Shown here piece after piece: positions 10,601 to 25,600 of a stretch of 64,000 bases of DNA (positions are counted from its first letter, which is position 1; every line of letters begins with the position of its first letter). The stretch spans positions 558,001 to 622,000 of the forward strand of contig NC_062985.1 in the NCBI RefSeq assembly GCF_023078275.1, read 5' to 3'. The notes under the pieces were generated by a model, which did no database searches, was not told the DNA's origin, and worked only from the letters and a program-made list of their open reading frames with translations. The stretch is from Leguminivora glycinivorella (taxonomy: Eukaryota; Arthropoda; Insecta; Lepidoptera; Tortricidae). Made by a program: the position numbers and the translations under genes.

Positions 10601-13600
10601 ACATTTCATACGTGCAGGCATCGTGACAGAAAACAATAATCCTGATATCACTTATTTTGTTACCTTTTTAGATTTTTAGTTTTAGCAGGAAAAGACTAAA
10701 AAAGTTGATGGTCCCATTTTTTTTCTTCCTTAGTTACGTTACGTTGACCAATTTTGGAATTTATACTTCTCTAACTCCTACATTTAATGGGTAAAAATAC
10801 CCATTAAATGTAGAAGTTAGAGAAGTTTAAATTCCCAAATTGGTCAATGTAACCCCAGTTTACGGTAGACACCGTCAACCTATTCTAATAATTCTCTTTT
10901 TATTTGAAAGAAAATTCGTTACGATAATATGCATATAAAATACATATATGCATATTATCGTAACGAATTTAATAAATAAGATAAAAAATACTTTCATATA
11001 GTTACAAACTTAGTTCAGATTTTTTTTGTACAACTTTTAAAAATTGTTCTACCTGTCAAGTTCAAAATAATTTTCCTAGAAAGTCTTTTTTCTACTCCCG
11101 AACTACATATTATTCGTCATTTACAGGGTCGTGCATAGATCTTTAAAACCCTACATAAAAGTCTATTCCCCAAAGTCAGTGTCCGCCGGCTTTCCGCGCA
11201 TGCGCGCAGTATCGAAAAAACTGAAAACGCATTGTTTGGCTCTGTAACCATGGCAACGCCTTATAACGATACGGCGCGCGTGCGCAGGAAGGCTTTGGGC
11301 AGCTGAGCTGACATTGCAAACCTTTGCGTCAAAATACAGGAAACAGTGTGAATTTCACGAAAGTTATTCAAGAAACCTATTAAAAACTAAGTGCATGGTC
11401 GTAAAAAAAGTATTGTATGCAACGGTGTTTAACTGAGTCAAAAAATACTCGTGGCGTTTCGGCTTCGCCTCAAATTGTTACCCACGCCACTCGTCTTTTT
11501 TGATCTCCTTTAACGCCTGTTGCATAAAATACTATTTAAAGTTCTGCTTTTGAGATTTTTTCATATTTGAGAAAACAGCCCTTATGGCCTAAAATACGGC
11601 ATACGGCAGTGATATTGACATTGACATATGCTTTTTCGTATTTTGATGGTATTTTTACTGCACTGTATTTTTTGCCATGCTAATTTGAACCTTATCTCTG
11701 AGCGATGTTTTTTAATTTTCAGTTACATCACAGATGTGTATGACAAGACATCTAGGTATTTAGCCATTTAAAAGAAACTACAAGGGGCTTTACAGACGTA
11801 GCTACTGCAACTGGTACAGGGCCCAAGCCATAATTTAAAATTATATTGTGATTTTTATATGTATTTGTGGTTTATTTAATACTAAGTATGGGTTTCAACA
11901 TTTTCAACTCAAGGAACTGAAATTAAGAGAAGGGACTCGGAAATTGGGTAAGATCAAGAGTCTGATGCAGATGCCGATGGCAGTATTGGATAAGATAAGA
12001 TATGCGTCGATATTCCCTGTCTTTCTTTGTGTCTCTGACATGACTGCTGCTAGCTGTACTCTATTCATTAGGTTTTTATTTTATACACATACTTTATTTT
12101 TGTATCAAAATAAATGATAAATTGATAAAAAAACCTAACGACCAAAAAGAATAAAGTACCTATCTGTTAGTCTTTAATACACCCCGCATATACGTAATGC
12201 ACAGCACAGGCCTCCGAAGACCGGCAGGGCAATCATGGTCGCGCGATAAATGGTATAACATCGGGCCGTCCCTATCGCACTTACAAATAGTGTGATAGGG
12301 CTGATGTTTTATCATTTATCACGCGACCATAATAATTGTCTGCCTGGAGGTATCGGCCTTTAGCCCTTCACACACGTCTTTGAATAATGTTTGCGGGGAT
12401 AGGCAGGCTGACGATTTTTAACCTAAGTATAGAAAAGTAACGCAAAATGTAGTGCAAAGTAATTTGAAATACACCTAGATAAACAATCAATTGAATAAGG
12501 AACGTTATCTACATATTTAGGTAAATTAAATTCACATGAGATGAGACATGAACAGAGAAGGAAAGCTAGATGATGCGTATTTTTTCTCTGTTTTCTTGTA
12601 TGCTACCTTTTTTACAGTTTTAATTTCTCAAAGGAGGTCAGTAGTTGACTACAAACTCAAAATAACACTCTTGAAAAAAATTAAGGGTCACTGACCTTTC
12701 ACAGTAAATTGAGGTAGTGTGAGTGAAGGGTCTTTGTGTGTGTAATGGGGTAATTTGACAGATTCTGAAAATTCTCCCTGCTCTACCCCCTCTTAATTCA
12801 CTGCCAGTATTGTGACGATACATATAAAGCATGAAATTTCAATAAAAATATTGTTTTTGTGTTAATTACATGAACTTCAAGCGATAATCTACATTCAGAA
12901 TGTGAAAAAAAGTAAATTGTTAGACAGATTTTATGCTTAATTGTCGTCACAAAACTGCCCATACAACCGATCCCATAAAACTGAAAATGCCCATACAACC
13001 GATCAAGTAAACTCCGTAAATTATATGCGAAATAGACTCCTGCCCTGTACAAATGTGTAGGATAAACTTTATCGCATCGGTGCGTACATATCGCACGTAC
13101 AAATAGTGAGAAAAGGACGGCCTGACGTTATATCGTTTATCACGCGACAATGCTTGCCTGCCTGATAATGCTATGAATAGATTCTTTCCATATCTTTAAT
13201 CATTTGTTTCTGTAATTTCATAGATGGCGATAAAAATCGCCGTGTCGTCTATAGAAGACAATCTAATTTACAATGTCATGTATACGCGACAAAAAACTAA
13301 CCTCCTAAGATGCAAGAACGCCGTGTAACACTGCTTCTTAAACTCCTGATAATGCTCCGAATGGATTCCTCCCATAGCTTCAACCATTTCCTTGCTCAGT
13401 TTCATAGGAGGGGGTAATGGTTTGGGGTCTCGGCCCAGGATGTAGCCGAAATCGATGTGGAACAGAGCCCCGGATTTTGTGAGTAGCAGGTTGTCTAAGT
13501 GGCGGTCACCAACACCTGTAATATAATTTGAAAATCACTATTCAAATTCTGTTGGAGGAAGTACACATTGGTGATCTTTAGAAGTCTAATTTTTGTATGG

Positions 13601-16600
13601 CGTTGGCGTTAATTAATTTTATAAATTTAAAACCATGTCAGTTATGACCGACTGGTGGTCAAAGAGACCATAACCAGGGGCGGCTCACTCCGCGATCCTT
13701 TCGCCGCGCTACAAGTACATGCCGGCGGCCGCGAGTTCGCGGCCCATTCAGTGGCGACGACCTTCGCGCGGCGCAATAGAATTCAATGTCGTCTGCACGC
13801 GTGCGGTCCGTTTGTTAATGTAGGTAAGAATTTAGAATGGCGGCGTTTTGTGAACATCAAAGGAGTGAGCCTTCTGTACTTGTACTATTATATATTCTGT
13901 GCCATAACTAAAGGAAAATAGGACAATATATACATTTTGAAAATTACAAATAGAACAAGTGTCCAGAATAGAACAGTTTCCCATGGTGTCCGGGTTGACA
14001 CATAGGGAGTGCCTTCGTAGTCTTCGCACGCACTCTGTTTGCGGTATATGTCTTCGGTATTTAATTTAATAGGCACGATGTAAAACTTACCCAAAAGATA
14101 CGTAATGACACAATATCCCGCGCAGCTTCTAATATAAGTGTCCATCGTCTCAGGTTTGACTCCATACGGCGCGCCTTCACACGGATTATATTTTCGGAAG
14201 AAGTTCTGTATGGTTCCTTCAGTGGCTAGCGCCTCGGCCACGGTGACTGATTCGATGAATTGGAGGAAGCCGTGCTTTGAGCTCGTTGCTAGGACCTGAA
14301 ACGTATCAAGGCATTTGATTAGTCATAATACAATGACGGAGCTCGAAGTGGATTATATGTATCCTATTAAGTCGTAATTAAGATTGTTAAAAAGATGTTA
14401 AGGGTATATTTTTTTTAAAGCTGTTCATAAGACTAGCATGTCATCTATTAAATAAACCATCAACTCCCAGTATTTCTTAATTTCAAAAACAGTCAAGTTT
14501 AGCCATATTTTTAACTGAATGTTATTACTCGTCTAAGGCACTCCATAGGTGCACAGGGCCTCCACAAGAGCCTTCCACACCTTTCTATCTTGTGCCACCG
14601 CCTTGGTCTCGTTCCAGCTCAGTCCAAATTCCCGCATCTCGTTCTCTTTATTTGTATATCATATGAAATTGCGCGTCCCAATAACGAAGTAGTGGGAGGA
14701 AAACCTCATCGTTCTGTCAATATTATATCATTGCAATGAAAGCCGAGGAGTTAAAGAATTTCGTCACAAAAACTCACCTTATACGGCGTCAACTTCAAAT
14801 CCAAATTCTCCCTCCTCAACAACTTATCCATCAGTGTAATCATCTGCAGAATCAGCTGGTCTTGTCTCAAATCATCGCCATGCTTAAACATCGCTTCATA
14901 CTCCACTCCTTCGGTCGTCAAAAACGTTAACTTCGATGGCATTAGAGCAGATTTGAATAGACTGGCTTTCTTAGCGACAATTCCTTTGATGGTTACGTTT
15001 GGGTCCAAAGGGAAAGGCATTGGTTCGAAGTTGGTGAAGTTGAATTTGAAGGCGTCAGGGTCGGCTAGTAATTGTTGCAGGCGTTCAGCTTTCTTGTTAC
15101 GGTTGCCGCTCTCGCGTGTGACAGTTTTGACGAGCTTCACTAGCTTGTCGATGAAGACTTGTTGACGGGCGAGGAAGGAGCGGGTGCGTTGGTGCTCCGC
15201 GGTGCCTGGAAATAGATTACATACATATACACATACATACATATATTCACGCCTGTATCCCATAAAGGGGTAGGCAGAGCACATGAACTACTAAGTTTCA
15301 TTGCCACTCTTGGCAAAAGGGGGTGGAAAGAAATCCCAATTGTGACATTGCAGTGACAGGTTGCCAGCCTCTCGCCTACGCCACAATTTAACCCATATCC
15401 CACAGTCGACTTCTACGACACCCACGGGAAGAAAGGGGGTGGTGAAATTCTTAACCCGTCACCACACCGATCACATTTATAAAATGAACAACAACACACA
15501 CAGATTACATTTATAAAATGGCTGTTGGTAGTTTGAGATTGACGGTTCAGCAATGGTCTGATAAATATAAGTTTCTGCTGTTGCTCGCAGGTGACAGGGT
15601 TTGCTTCTGTCATCTATACACGACACTTGTTTTGGCTAGAATAACGTAACAAATTAAACAAAAATGTTGTTCTGTAATCTGCGAAGGATTACTCGTATGT
15701 ATGGTTGGTGCGAATGTATACGTAGTTGGCGTCAAAAGTTAAGGATTAGGGTATGTCTTCTATACACGACATCTTTTTTTTTACCTTTAGCAAGCTGATG
15801 ACTGAATGTCCTCATAACAGTAAGATACATGCTTCTGATAGCCATTTCTTGTGTAGTCTGCCGGTCTTCGCACTCAATAAGGAGATACCAGTACAAATAG
15901 TTGGCTAGGACGCTGTTGTTGCAGGCACGCGATATGAGGAACGTTGCTAGGTTTAGACGCTCTTCTGTAGGGTCTGTTCCATCACTGGAAAACAAAGATT
16001 AGTAAATATAGTTATGATATGAGGCCAATAAACAATTACGTTAGTAATACATAGCAGGATAAGTATAAAGTTACGTAGAAACTTGGCGTTCACATTCATT
16101 GCCAGCCTGATAACGAAATCATATAATACCCGATAGTCGGGTTTTCGGCACTGAATGTGTTTCCACTATACTACCAAATCGGTTTAAACATCTTTTCATA
16201 CATGATACAGAGACAAGCACCCAGATAATTAAGAACACCAGAATTCTTAGAACATAACGAGTTTTAAGGGTTCCGTAGTCAACTAGGAACCCTTATAGTT
16301 TCGCCATGTCTGTCCGTCCGTCCGTCCGCGGATAATCTCAGTGACCGCTAGTATGTACTAGAAAGCTGAAATTTGTATGTACATCAATCACGCCGACAAA
16401 GTGATAAAATAAAAAGTGGAAAAAAAAATCACTAAAGTAGAACTTTTTTTTAAAATATAAATGGGCGTACTCTTGGCCACAGACTAGCCAAGGGCAAAGA
16501 CGTGGCCTACGATGGTGTGAGCTCGCCCAGAAGGTGCCTGTTCACTCTTGATTTGAAGGTTGCCGGGTTATATGAGCTCGGAAATATAGCCGCCGGCAAG

Positions 16601-19600
16601 GAATTCCACTCCACGGAACTTTATAAAGACTTTCTAGGAAAATTATTTTGAATTTGATAGGTTCAACAGCTTCTGAAAAAAAAGGGAAACTACGGAACCC
16701 TACACTGAGCATGGCGCGACACGCTCTTGGCCGGTTTTTTTTATTACAAAATAAAATGAAGATATTGAACGAACCCGTATGAGTTGTTGTCGATGACAGA
16801 ATTGATGTTGTCGGTGTTGTCCGTGAGGGTGTCGTCTTCCGAGCGACGGCTGATCGTCGATGACGTCATCTCGCTTGCTGTTAGCACTGAAATTACACAT
16901 GAAGTTACGTAACGCGATGTTGCAATGCCCGCACAAAGACCGGCCGACCGGCCTGACAACCGGTATGGCTCAGTCGGTAGTGACCCTGCCTGCTGAGCCG
17001 CGGTTCTGGGTTCGAATCCCGGTAAGGGCATTTATTTGTGCGATGAGCACAGATATTCGTTCCTGAGTCATGGATGTTTGCTATGTATATAAGTATGTAT
17101 TTATCTACTTAACCCTTAAATGCATGGTGATGTATATATGCATCATATCTTTGATGGCCCGTGGCTCGATATGTAGCTATCCAAAATCACATTTATTGCT
17201 TAATTATTAATCATTATTTATTATTATTTAATAAACAATTAAATAAAATAATGATTTACTATTTATTATTTAAGGATTAAAATGAAATGGCGGAAAAGTG
17301 CGAAAAAACAGGACGATGGCGATTTTTAGTATGTGATTTAGGCTGATTTTTTCGGAGTTAGTAATAAGTTTATGTTTAAACATTTTATCATAGAGGTTTC
17401 ACAAATAGTGTACCCTTTTAATAGTAGTCAGTTTTTTAAAATAAAACTTACCAATTACGATATATTTATATAAATAAGATTTGGCCTATTTAACTTCTAA
17501 CAATGATTTCTAGTATAAACAACGATTTTAAATATTTTTTTTATTATTTTTCCCAGAGTCAGAAAACCATTGTCTATCACATACACCCAGTGTTTCAAGC
17601 ATTTGGCTTAACACTAAAAACCTGAAAACAGTTTGTTCAGAATCGAGAGTAGAATCGATTGAGCTATATCTTGATGGGGGTAATATTTTTATTTAAATTA
17701 GTATTATTAGTTATTTTTTACGTGCCCATTCTATTGTACTCGTAATACAACATTGTGTATATCGCATTGCTAGAGGTTGTTTACCTTTTTTCAGTATTTA
17801 GGGGTATTAATACTGGCCGGTTATTTGGACGATTATTTTTTCCGCTACTAGTTTGACGTTGTTTGTCAGTTAAATCTTAATGTTTATCATAAGTCATAAC
17901 AAATTGAACTCGTACCTAATTACAACCTTGTCATTTTGAATATTGAGTTTATTTGTGCTTACTGCGATTACCTGTCCAATTTGAAGTTTACTGTGACAAA
18001 GCTTTAAAGTGTTTTACAGTGACATCTTAGCTGTCTATTGGTAAACCTTATGTCGTTGCAGTAACGTACACAAATAAATAGTCTTATGGTTTATGATGGT
18101 AGTTAGCAATTATTTTATTGAGTGTAGAGCTAAAAGTCAAGTAGAGCTGTACAGAAAATTAAAAATTCAATTAAAAAAAAAGTAACGATCAGATTAAAAG
18201 ATGAATACTCTAGATGAGTTTAAAAAAATAAAAATCAGTTGGGGTGTCTGAGGTTTTGAGTGATACCGGAAACACCGTGTATATTAATATCTCGTTAAAA
18301 GAAAAATTCATGCATTTAAGGGTTAATGTTATCTGGTTTTTATATTAAGGATTGTGTTATATTAGTATAAGGATATTAAACTGTATTTGCATGCATGTAC
18401 CTGTGCTTACATTTAGCAAATAAACTTTTAGCAAATAAATATTTTAAATTGATTTGATTTGAACCCTTTGTCAAATACGATTTTATAGATTCAGATTTCT
18501 ATCAATACTAGTAGCAATGCTAAGTGCAAGTTTGAAAACTTTATTATTTGTTGTGTTGTTAGACTGATATATAAAATTGGATTAGATTGGTGTTAGGTTG
18601 GTAGACATTAATCGCATTTGACGACCGGGCTAGCCTAGTGTGTAGTAACCCTGCCTGCTACGCCGCGGTCCCGGGTTCGAATCCCGGTAAGGGCATTTAT
18701 TTGTGTGATGAGCACAGATATTTGTTCCTGAGTCATGGATTTTTATGTATATAAGTATTTGTATATTATATATATTGTTGTCTGAATACCCACAACACAA
18801 GCCTTCTTGAGCTTACCATGGGACTCGGTCAATCTGTGTAAGAACATCCTACAATATTTATTTTTTTAATCATTTCACCGGTTTCAAAGCACGTGTTGAA
18901 ACGAATACAATAGTAAACTTTTCTTAGAATCTACATGTATGTTCATGGTATTAGAGTTTATGAATGTTGTAGTGTAGAAAAACAAGATTATTAATAAAAA
19001 AAAATCAGTCGAATTGAGAACCTCCTCCTTTTTTGAAGTCGGTTAATAAATAGGTAAATTTTACCAGATGTAGACAGCAGACTAGCTTGACTTCCCCTAG
19101 GGCCGCTCTGTAACAATCGTCCTTCAGAATCCGAATACACGGCCACATCTTTGCCACAAATGCGCGCATACTCTGCAAAAATAATTTTAAGCATTAATTT
19201 AGGTACTACATGTTTTCATTAAATAACCCGATTATGTCAAAAACCAAGTATTACCCTAATTATCATCTATCGTAGCGTATGCAAAGGGACATCAAGTTGT
19301 ACCAACCCTAATAATTGCTACGTAGCAATGCCGTCGAATGAACTCGGAATCAGACGAAAGTATATATTTTTTTTATTATAAATAGGCTTACTCTTGGCCA
19401 CAGACTAGCCAAAGGCAAAGACGTGGCCTACGATGGAGTGAGCTCGCCCAGAAGATGCTTGTTCACTCTTGATTTGATATACCTATTAGTAATCTTACCT
19501 TCGTGTATTTCATTGAAATCTTCATACTTCAAAGCTTGTACAAGCTGCAGGAGATACAGCAATAGATCTTCGTCAGGAGCCTGTTTCAGTCGCGAGATTG

Positions 19601-22600
19601 CGTATCTGTGAAATAAATTAACAAATTACAATTAATAATTCCAACCCAATTCTTTGTCTTCAACAATAACGCTGTTTTAATCTCTATTTCACACGAAATA
19701 AGACGAATCAGGTTTTTTTAACTTTCTTTGATCTAATTAAGTACGTCACTTGGAAAATGGAGTGATTTTAATCGTACATTATATCTACAGAATAAAGTTG
19801 GTCTTAAGTTACTCCCTATCTTACATAACACATACTATTACCTCATATTTAACTTTTTGAAAAGTAGAAACGTCTGCAATCGATGCCACTAGGCTTAGAT
19901 TATTATATAGTTAGATAGTTACTGCCTTGGGTGTCACTTGAACTCACGACCTCTGGAGCGCACTCACTCGCGCTGAAGTATCGATCTCAGGTCGAGTTCA
20001 AGTGTCACCCAAGACATTCTTTTTTACACTTTTTTTATAGAAAGCGTATAGTTGTTCGTATTTACTCACTTCCTGACAGCGGGGTGTGTGAACTTGGGTG
20101 TAAGGAGCTCCAAAGCGTCTTCAACGTCCATAGGAGCCCATTGCTTCATCATCGACAGGGCTTGCCGCACCTCCGCTGAAAAACAATCAATTCATTAGGG
20201 AACACTGTCACCGATAGCATAGCCTCGTAAGGCCCAATGTACATTATAATGTACATAGTTGTTTCAATCTAATTTGAATCTTCCTTAAGGCAAATAAAGT
20301 ATAATTTCCATTGTTAAATTGCTTTTTGAAACAAACGAAATTCTCGCCAATTTACTTATAGAACAAGGTTCAAATTCAAAATGGGAAAACTAACTATGGT
20401 GGGTAGGGTGGTCCTTATTTCGTCGATGTTATATTTTTCTACGGGACACCCGCTTAATGTAAAATCTACCCCTAAAAACCAATGTAATTTTTTTTTCAGA
20501 ATTTTTAAATACATTTTAGGGGTCGCTACCGCACTTTGTAAATTTGGACCTTCGATCCATACAAAATGCAATTTTTTTTATTTATTTTTTTCGATTTTTC
20601 GTTGTGGGGCGAAAAGTCAGGGTGTATTAAAACCAATGTAATTTGTTTTCAGAATTTTTAAATACATTTTAGGGGTCACTACCGCACTTTTCAAAATTTG
20701 GAAGAACTTACTTTAGAAGTCTTAGAACCCCTAAAATATGAATAAATAATTTAAAAAAAAATCAGCGGCGTTATTTTATGTTAAGATGCACATTAATACA
20801 CCCTGACTCTTCGCCCCACAACGAAAAATCGAAAAGAAATATAAAAACATTGCATTTTGTATGGAGGGTCCACATTTACAAAGTGCGGTAGCGACCCCTA
20901 AAATGTATTTAAAAATTCTGAAAAAAAATTACATTGGTTTTTTAGGGGTAGATTTTACATTAATCGGGTGTCCCGTAGAAAAATATAACATCGACGAAAT
21001 AAGGACCACCCTAATGGTGGGCCTTACGAGAATAGAGGAATAAGTGAGGAAAGAGTTGTAACTCCATACATCAGTAAATTCGAGTTATTTGTAGTGACAT
21101 CTAGCGTCAAACACGCGTCAAATAGCGTAAATTATCAGTACTGCTACTTGTCAATAGATGTCGCGACGAACGAAAAGTCTAATGCTCAACAATTTTTAGC
21201 TAATATTACAATAGTATTAATCAGTATTCTGTTTTCAATTCCTTCTGCTTGTAATATAAGCTGTAAACTGTTTTAATATTTATTTTTTGGCAGACGCGAC
21301 ACTGTTGACACCTAGTGTCGAGTAGTGGTGCTGTATTATGTTTAATATTCTGTTTGATTGCATTAAGGTCAAGAATCTAGTCTGAAACGAAGACAAGGTT
21401 ACATGAATCTCAATTATATCTACCTGTAATACGGTGACTCAAACGTATGTAAGCACGGCATGGTGCCGTATTTCATATTGTACTTGTTACGGACAGACAG
21501 AAGGGCAAGGGTCCTTTTGTACCTTTTTGGCACGGAAACCTAAAAAGATTATTTTTACAAATCAAAGGGTTGTTAGACAAATTGCCAGGGGACGCAGTGT
21601 TTGTGTTAGGTAGCGCTCAAAGCACGGGAAACCTCCGTTATATTGAAATCATAATAAGTACAGGAGGAAATCAGTTTTGTTACGATTTTTTAATTTGGAA
21701 CCGTTTATACTTAACTTAATGAAAGTTTACATAAATTCTGTAATAAGTACAAAATGTGTACACGACTGAGGAGGATGCACATAAAATTATTTCCGTGACT
21801 TCTATACACGATATTTTTTACAGAAACAAATCAAAATACGTACCATTGCTTACTTCTTTTTGCGGCATTTTCAACACTTCACACTTTATAGTCTTTAAAA
21901 CACCACAAATCACATAATAATTAACCCATATCACTACTCGAACTATATCAGACATCAGTAACGCACCATAAGAATAAAACAGTTATTAGTCTGGAAAAAA
22001 GCGTAAATTAAAAAGTGGCAACATTGTAGCAAGCGCGGATCCAGCTTCGTGCCCTTGGGAGGGGGGGGTCACGTGTTATAGGCCCAGGCCCCAGAGGGGG
22101 GGTCACGTGGTCTATTTCTATGGCCAACCTACATAGGCTCCAGGGGGAGTCATGATCCCCATGACCCCCCCCCCCCTGGATCCGCGCATCCCTTTCAAAT
22201 AAGTAAGTAACACGGGACGGGACGATACTACGATGTTGCCACTTTTAATTTCTACTTCTTTCTGCCAGGCTGTAGTTCTATATTAGGTACAGTCGTGGCT
22301 ATAATCTACGGCAGATTATCTACCTATCGATAATGTACAGTCAACCAATTGGAACCCTAGGCCACTCTACAACCGTGTCAAAATGACAAGCAGTAAGAGA
22401 TTTCTAACAATCGGATTTATAACGTCACTAGAGACTTTCGTTTGACCCGTGGAGCATGGCGGATCGTCCTCCGATATATTTTTTTATTTTTGCATTCTGC
22501 TGTTTAATGTATAAGTTTGATAGGATATTATGCAGTGAATAGCGTGCGCAAAGAGTGCATTTAATAAAAAATTCTTTTGGAGATACGAATAACCAATTCT

Positions 22601-25600
22601 ACGGACATCACTCGGCAGTTCGTGGTCCCGGCCGCCATCATGCTTTGTACTGCTACTCCATTACACTCTAGTAATTAAGGTGAATATTTTATGGCAATTA
22701 GTACTAAGCACAAAGATGACGATGAGCGCTGGTGGTCTAGCGGTAAGAGCGTGCGACTTTCGATCCGGAGGTCGCGGGTTCGAACCCGGCTCGTAGCAAT
22801 GAGTTTTTCTTAACTTATGTGCGAAATATCAATTTGCCAGTCGCTTTTCGGTGAAGGAAAACATCCTGAGGAAACCGGACTAATTCCAATAAGGCCTAGT
22901 TACCCTTCGGGTTGGAAGGTCAGATGGCAGTCGCTTTCGTACAACTAGTGCCTACGTCAAATCTTGGGATTAGTTGTCAAAGCGGACCCCATGCACCCAT
23001 GAGTCGTGGCTAATGCCGGCATAACGCAAGGAGGATGAGTACTAAGCACAAATCAAGTTTTAATTGTAACAAAGTTTTGCCTTTAATTAGTAAAACCAAA
23101 GAGGATCGAGTATTATAGAGAATGACTGTCAAAGTAAAATGTGTAATCACAGTGCATAGACTGCCATCTCTCGACACAAGCTTAAAACTTTTGAACCTCA
23201 GTTTTGACAATTTGGCCCATATTCTTAGCTTGATATGTTTTAAAATGTCAAATATTAATATTAGCGCCATCTAGTCGAGCGTACCCCAAAGGTGTATCGC
23301 CATCTAGCTCACCGTACCTTTTTCTGTATGGTTTTGGGGTACGTTTTTTTCTTAGACTTTATCGGTCTTTACGAAGTTATATAGGTCTTTGGTAAAACTA
23401 CGTATATTTGCGCCTATATTTACAGTTGCAGTGCAAAATGTTTTCCATCGTATTATGTTCTCGGAAACGTTCGTATTTGTCGTGCTATTTCTGTCAAAGT
23501 TTACTATTTCTTGTAGTAAGACTGACTGAAATAGCATGATAAGTTCGAGAGTTTCCGTGAAAATACGAGGGAAAAAATTTCGCACTCCATCTGTATCTAT
23601 GTTGCCTTTTCCTACTAACATAGTTTGCTATATTATGCCCCATTTAGATTGTTCAAGAAATTGGATGCGCATTCTGTTATGTTACTGTATTTGGTTGATT
23701 GACTGATTTAATTATAGATTACTCTATATTATGGAATCATGTGAAAACGTCTACCCATGTAAGTGTATTTTATGTATAAATTCATGATAGTGATTATTGT
23801 TAGTGCAAATGGGTGGAAAAATATAAAAACCTACTTGAACTTCAAAAACCTCAACTTAGTTTGATCATAGAGAATACAGTACTAAGGAGGATTATCTACT
23901 TTCATGTCATATGATCCACATTTTTTAACTGATACGTGTTGAAATTGTTAAATAATAATCAGTGAATTGCCACCAAAACATACATTTTTTTTTGTGTTTT
24001 CGATGATTTTTTTTACATTATATTTTTTTTATGGGTATATTTTTATTTTGTTGTCGATTTCACTTCTTTTTATTTCTGGAATTTTTTGCACTTTTTCTAC
24101 TCAGAATCATGAGCTCTTTCGATTCTACTAGGAGACAAGAAATGCCCCAAAATTTCCATCCATTTTTTTGTCTTCCTCTGAGTTACGATCAAACAAGTTG
24201 TATGAGAAATTGTAACTCAGTGGAAAAAAATGTGATACATTTTTGTTTCTCACGCGGAATCGAAAGAGCTCATGACTGAGTAGAAAAAGTAAAAAAATCC
24301 CAAGTTTGGAAGAAAAAGTAAAACAGACAAGAAAATAATATACGCTCTTTTCCTTGTTTAAATCCTTTTAGTTTCTAACCCCCGACGCAAAAACGACGGG
24401 GTGTTAAACGTTTGACGTGTCTGACTGACTGTGTGTGTGTCTATCTGTGGCATCGTAGCTCCCGAACGGATGAACCGATTTAGATTTCGTTTGTTTTTGT
24501 CTGAAAGCTGAGTTAGTCGGGAGTGTTCTTAGCCATGTTTCATGAAAATCGGTCTACTATGTCGCGGTCGGGGGTTTTATCAAAATCTTAATTTTAATTT
24601 ATGGGCATTTTCAGAACTTGGGACCCCCCAATTAGCGAAAGTTGTTAACAAAAATTAACTCACTGTCAGTTTTGTAACGATAGTTAAGCATGAAATTTCA
24701 ATAAAAATAAGGTTTTTGTGTTAATTACATAAACTAAAGCGATAATCTACATTCAGAATGTGAAAAAAGCATATTTTTAGACAGATTTTATGCTTAATTG
24801 TCGTCACGAAACTGACAGCGAGTTAATTTTTGTTAACAACTTCTGCTAATTGGGGGGACCCAAATTCTGAAAATGCTCTTATATCAGTTTGTTTTGATTT
24901 TGCTAGTGCTTGCTTGCTTGGCGATGGCGTACATAAGATGCAATGAAACATGAAATCAAGTTACGATTGAGTCCAAATACGCCTCTTGGGATTTATCTGA
25001 ACTAAATATCTTATCTCTAAGTACTGAAGTTATTACAGGTTGTTAAAACATTGCACATTTACTGACATTTAGATAAACTACGAGTAAGTAGTTAGGAACT
25101 CTTGAAACTAACACGTAAGATTTAATTTTAGTTGACAAGAATTTATTTTTTCACTGTCAATGTTTTTATAACGACTTATATCCTTGTTAGCTTTACAATA
25201 TCACCTATTAAAATTTACGTATGCGGAAAAGGTTTTTGTAAACTCCACTACAAACATTAGAGAAAATAAACAGTTTCAGAAATAACTGAAAATTTCAGTA
25301 ACACCACACCTCGGACACTGGCGATCAAATATATGAAAGAGGCGCGTTCCTAGCACACTGTGTAGGCTCGTGTAGGTGAACGCGTACTATGCTTGTATGA
25401 GTGAAATATGACAGGTCGACTTGACAGGCGGTAACTGTGAGGTAACCGAGAGGGGGTGGGCGGCACTTTCAGCGGGGAGCGGGAGTGGCCATACTATGCG
25501 ATAATACTCTTTATTATACTGTGGTAACACCTTGAAACAAGTTTATAGCAATATTTTTAATTTAATGCGCATGACATCCCAAAAGGACACTTTTTATGGT

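Noticed and set aside
14736..15165. Plus-strand frames opposite exon 14
   Set aside because: Antisense shadows of a conserved exon.
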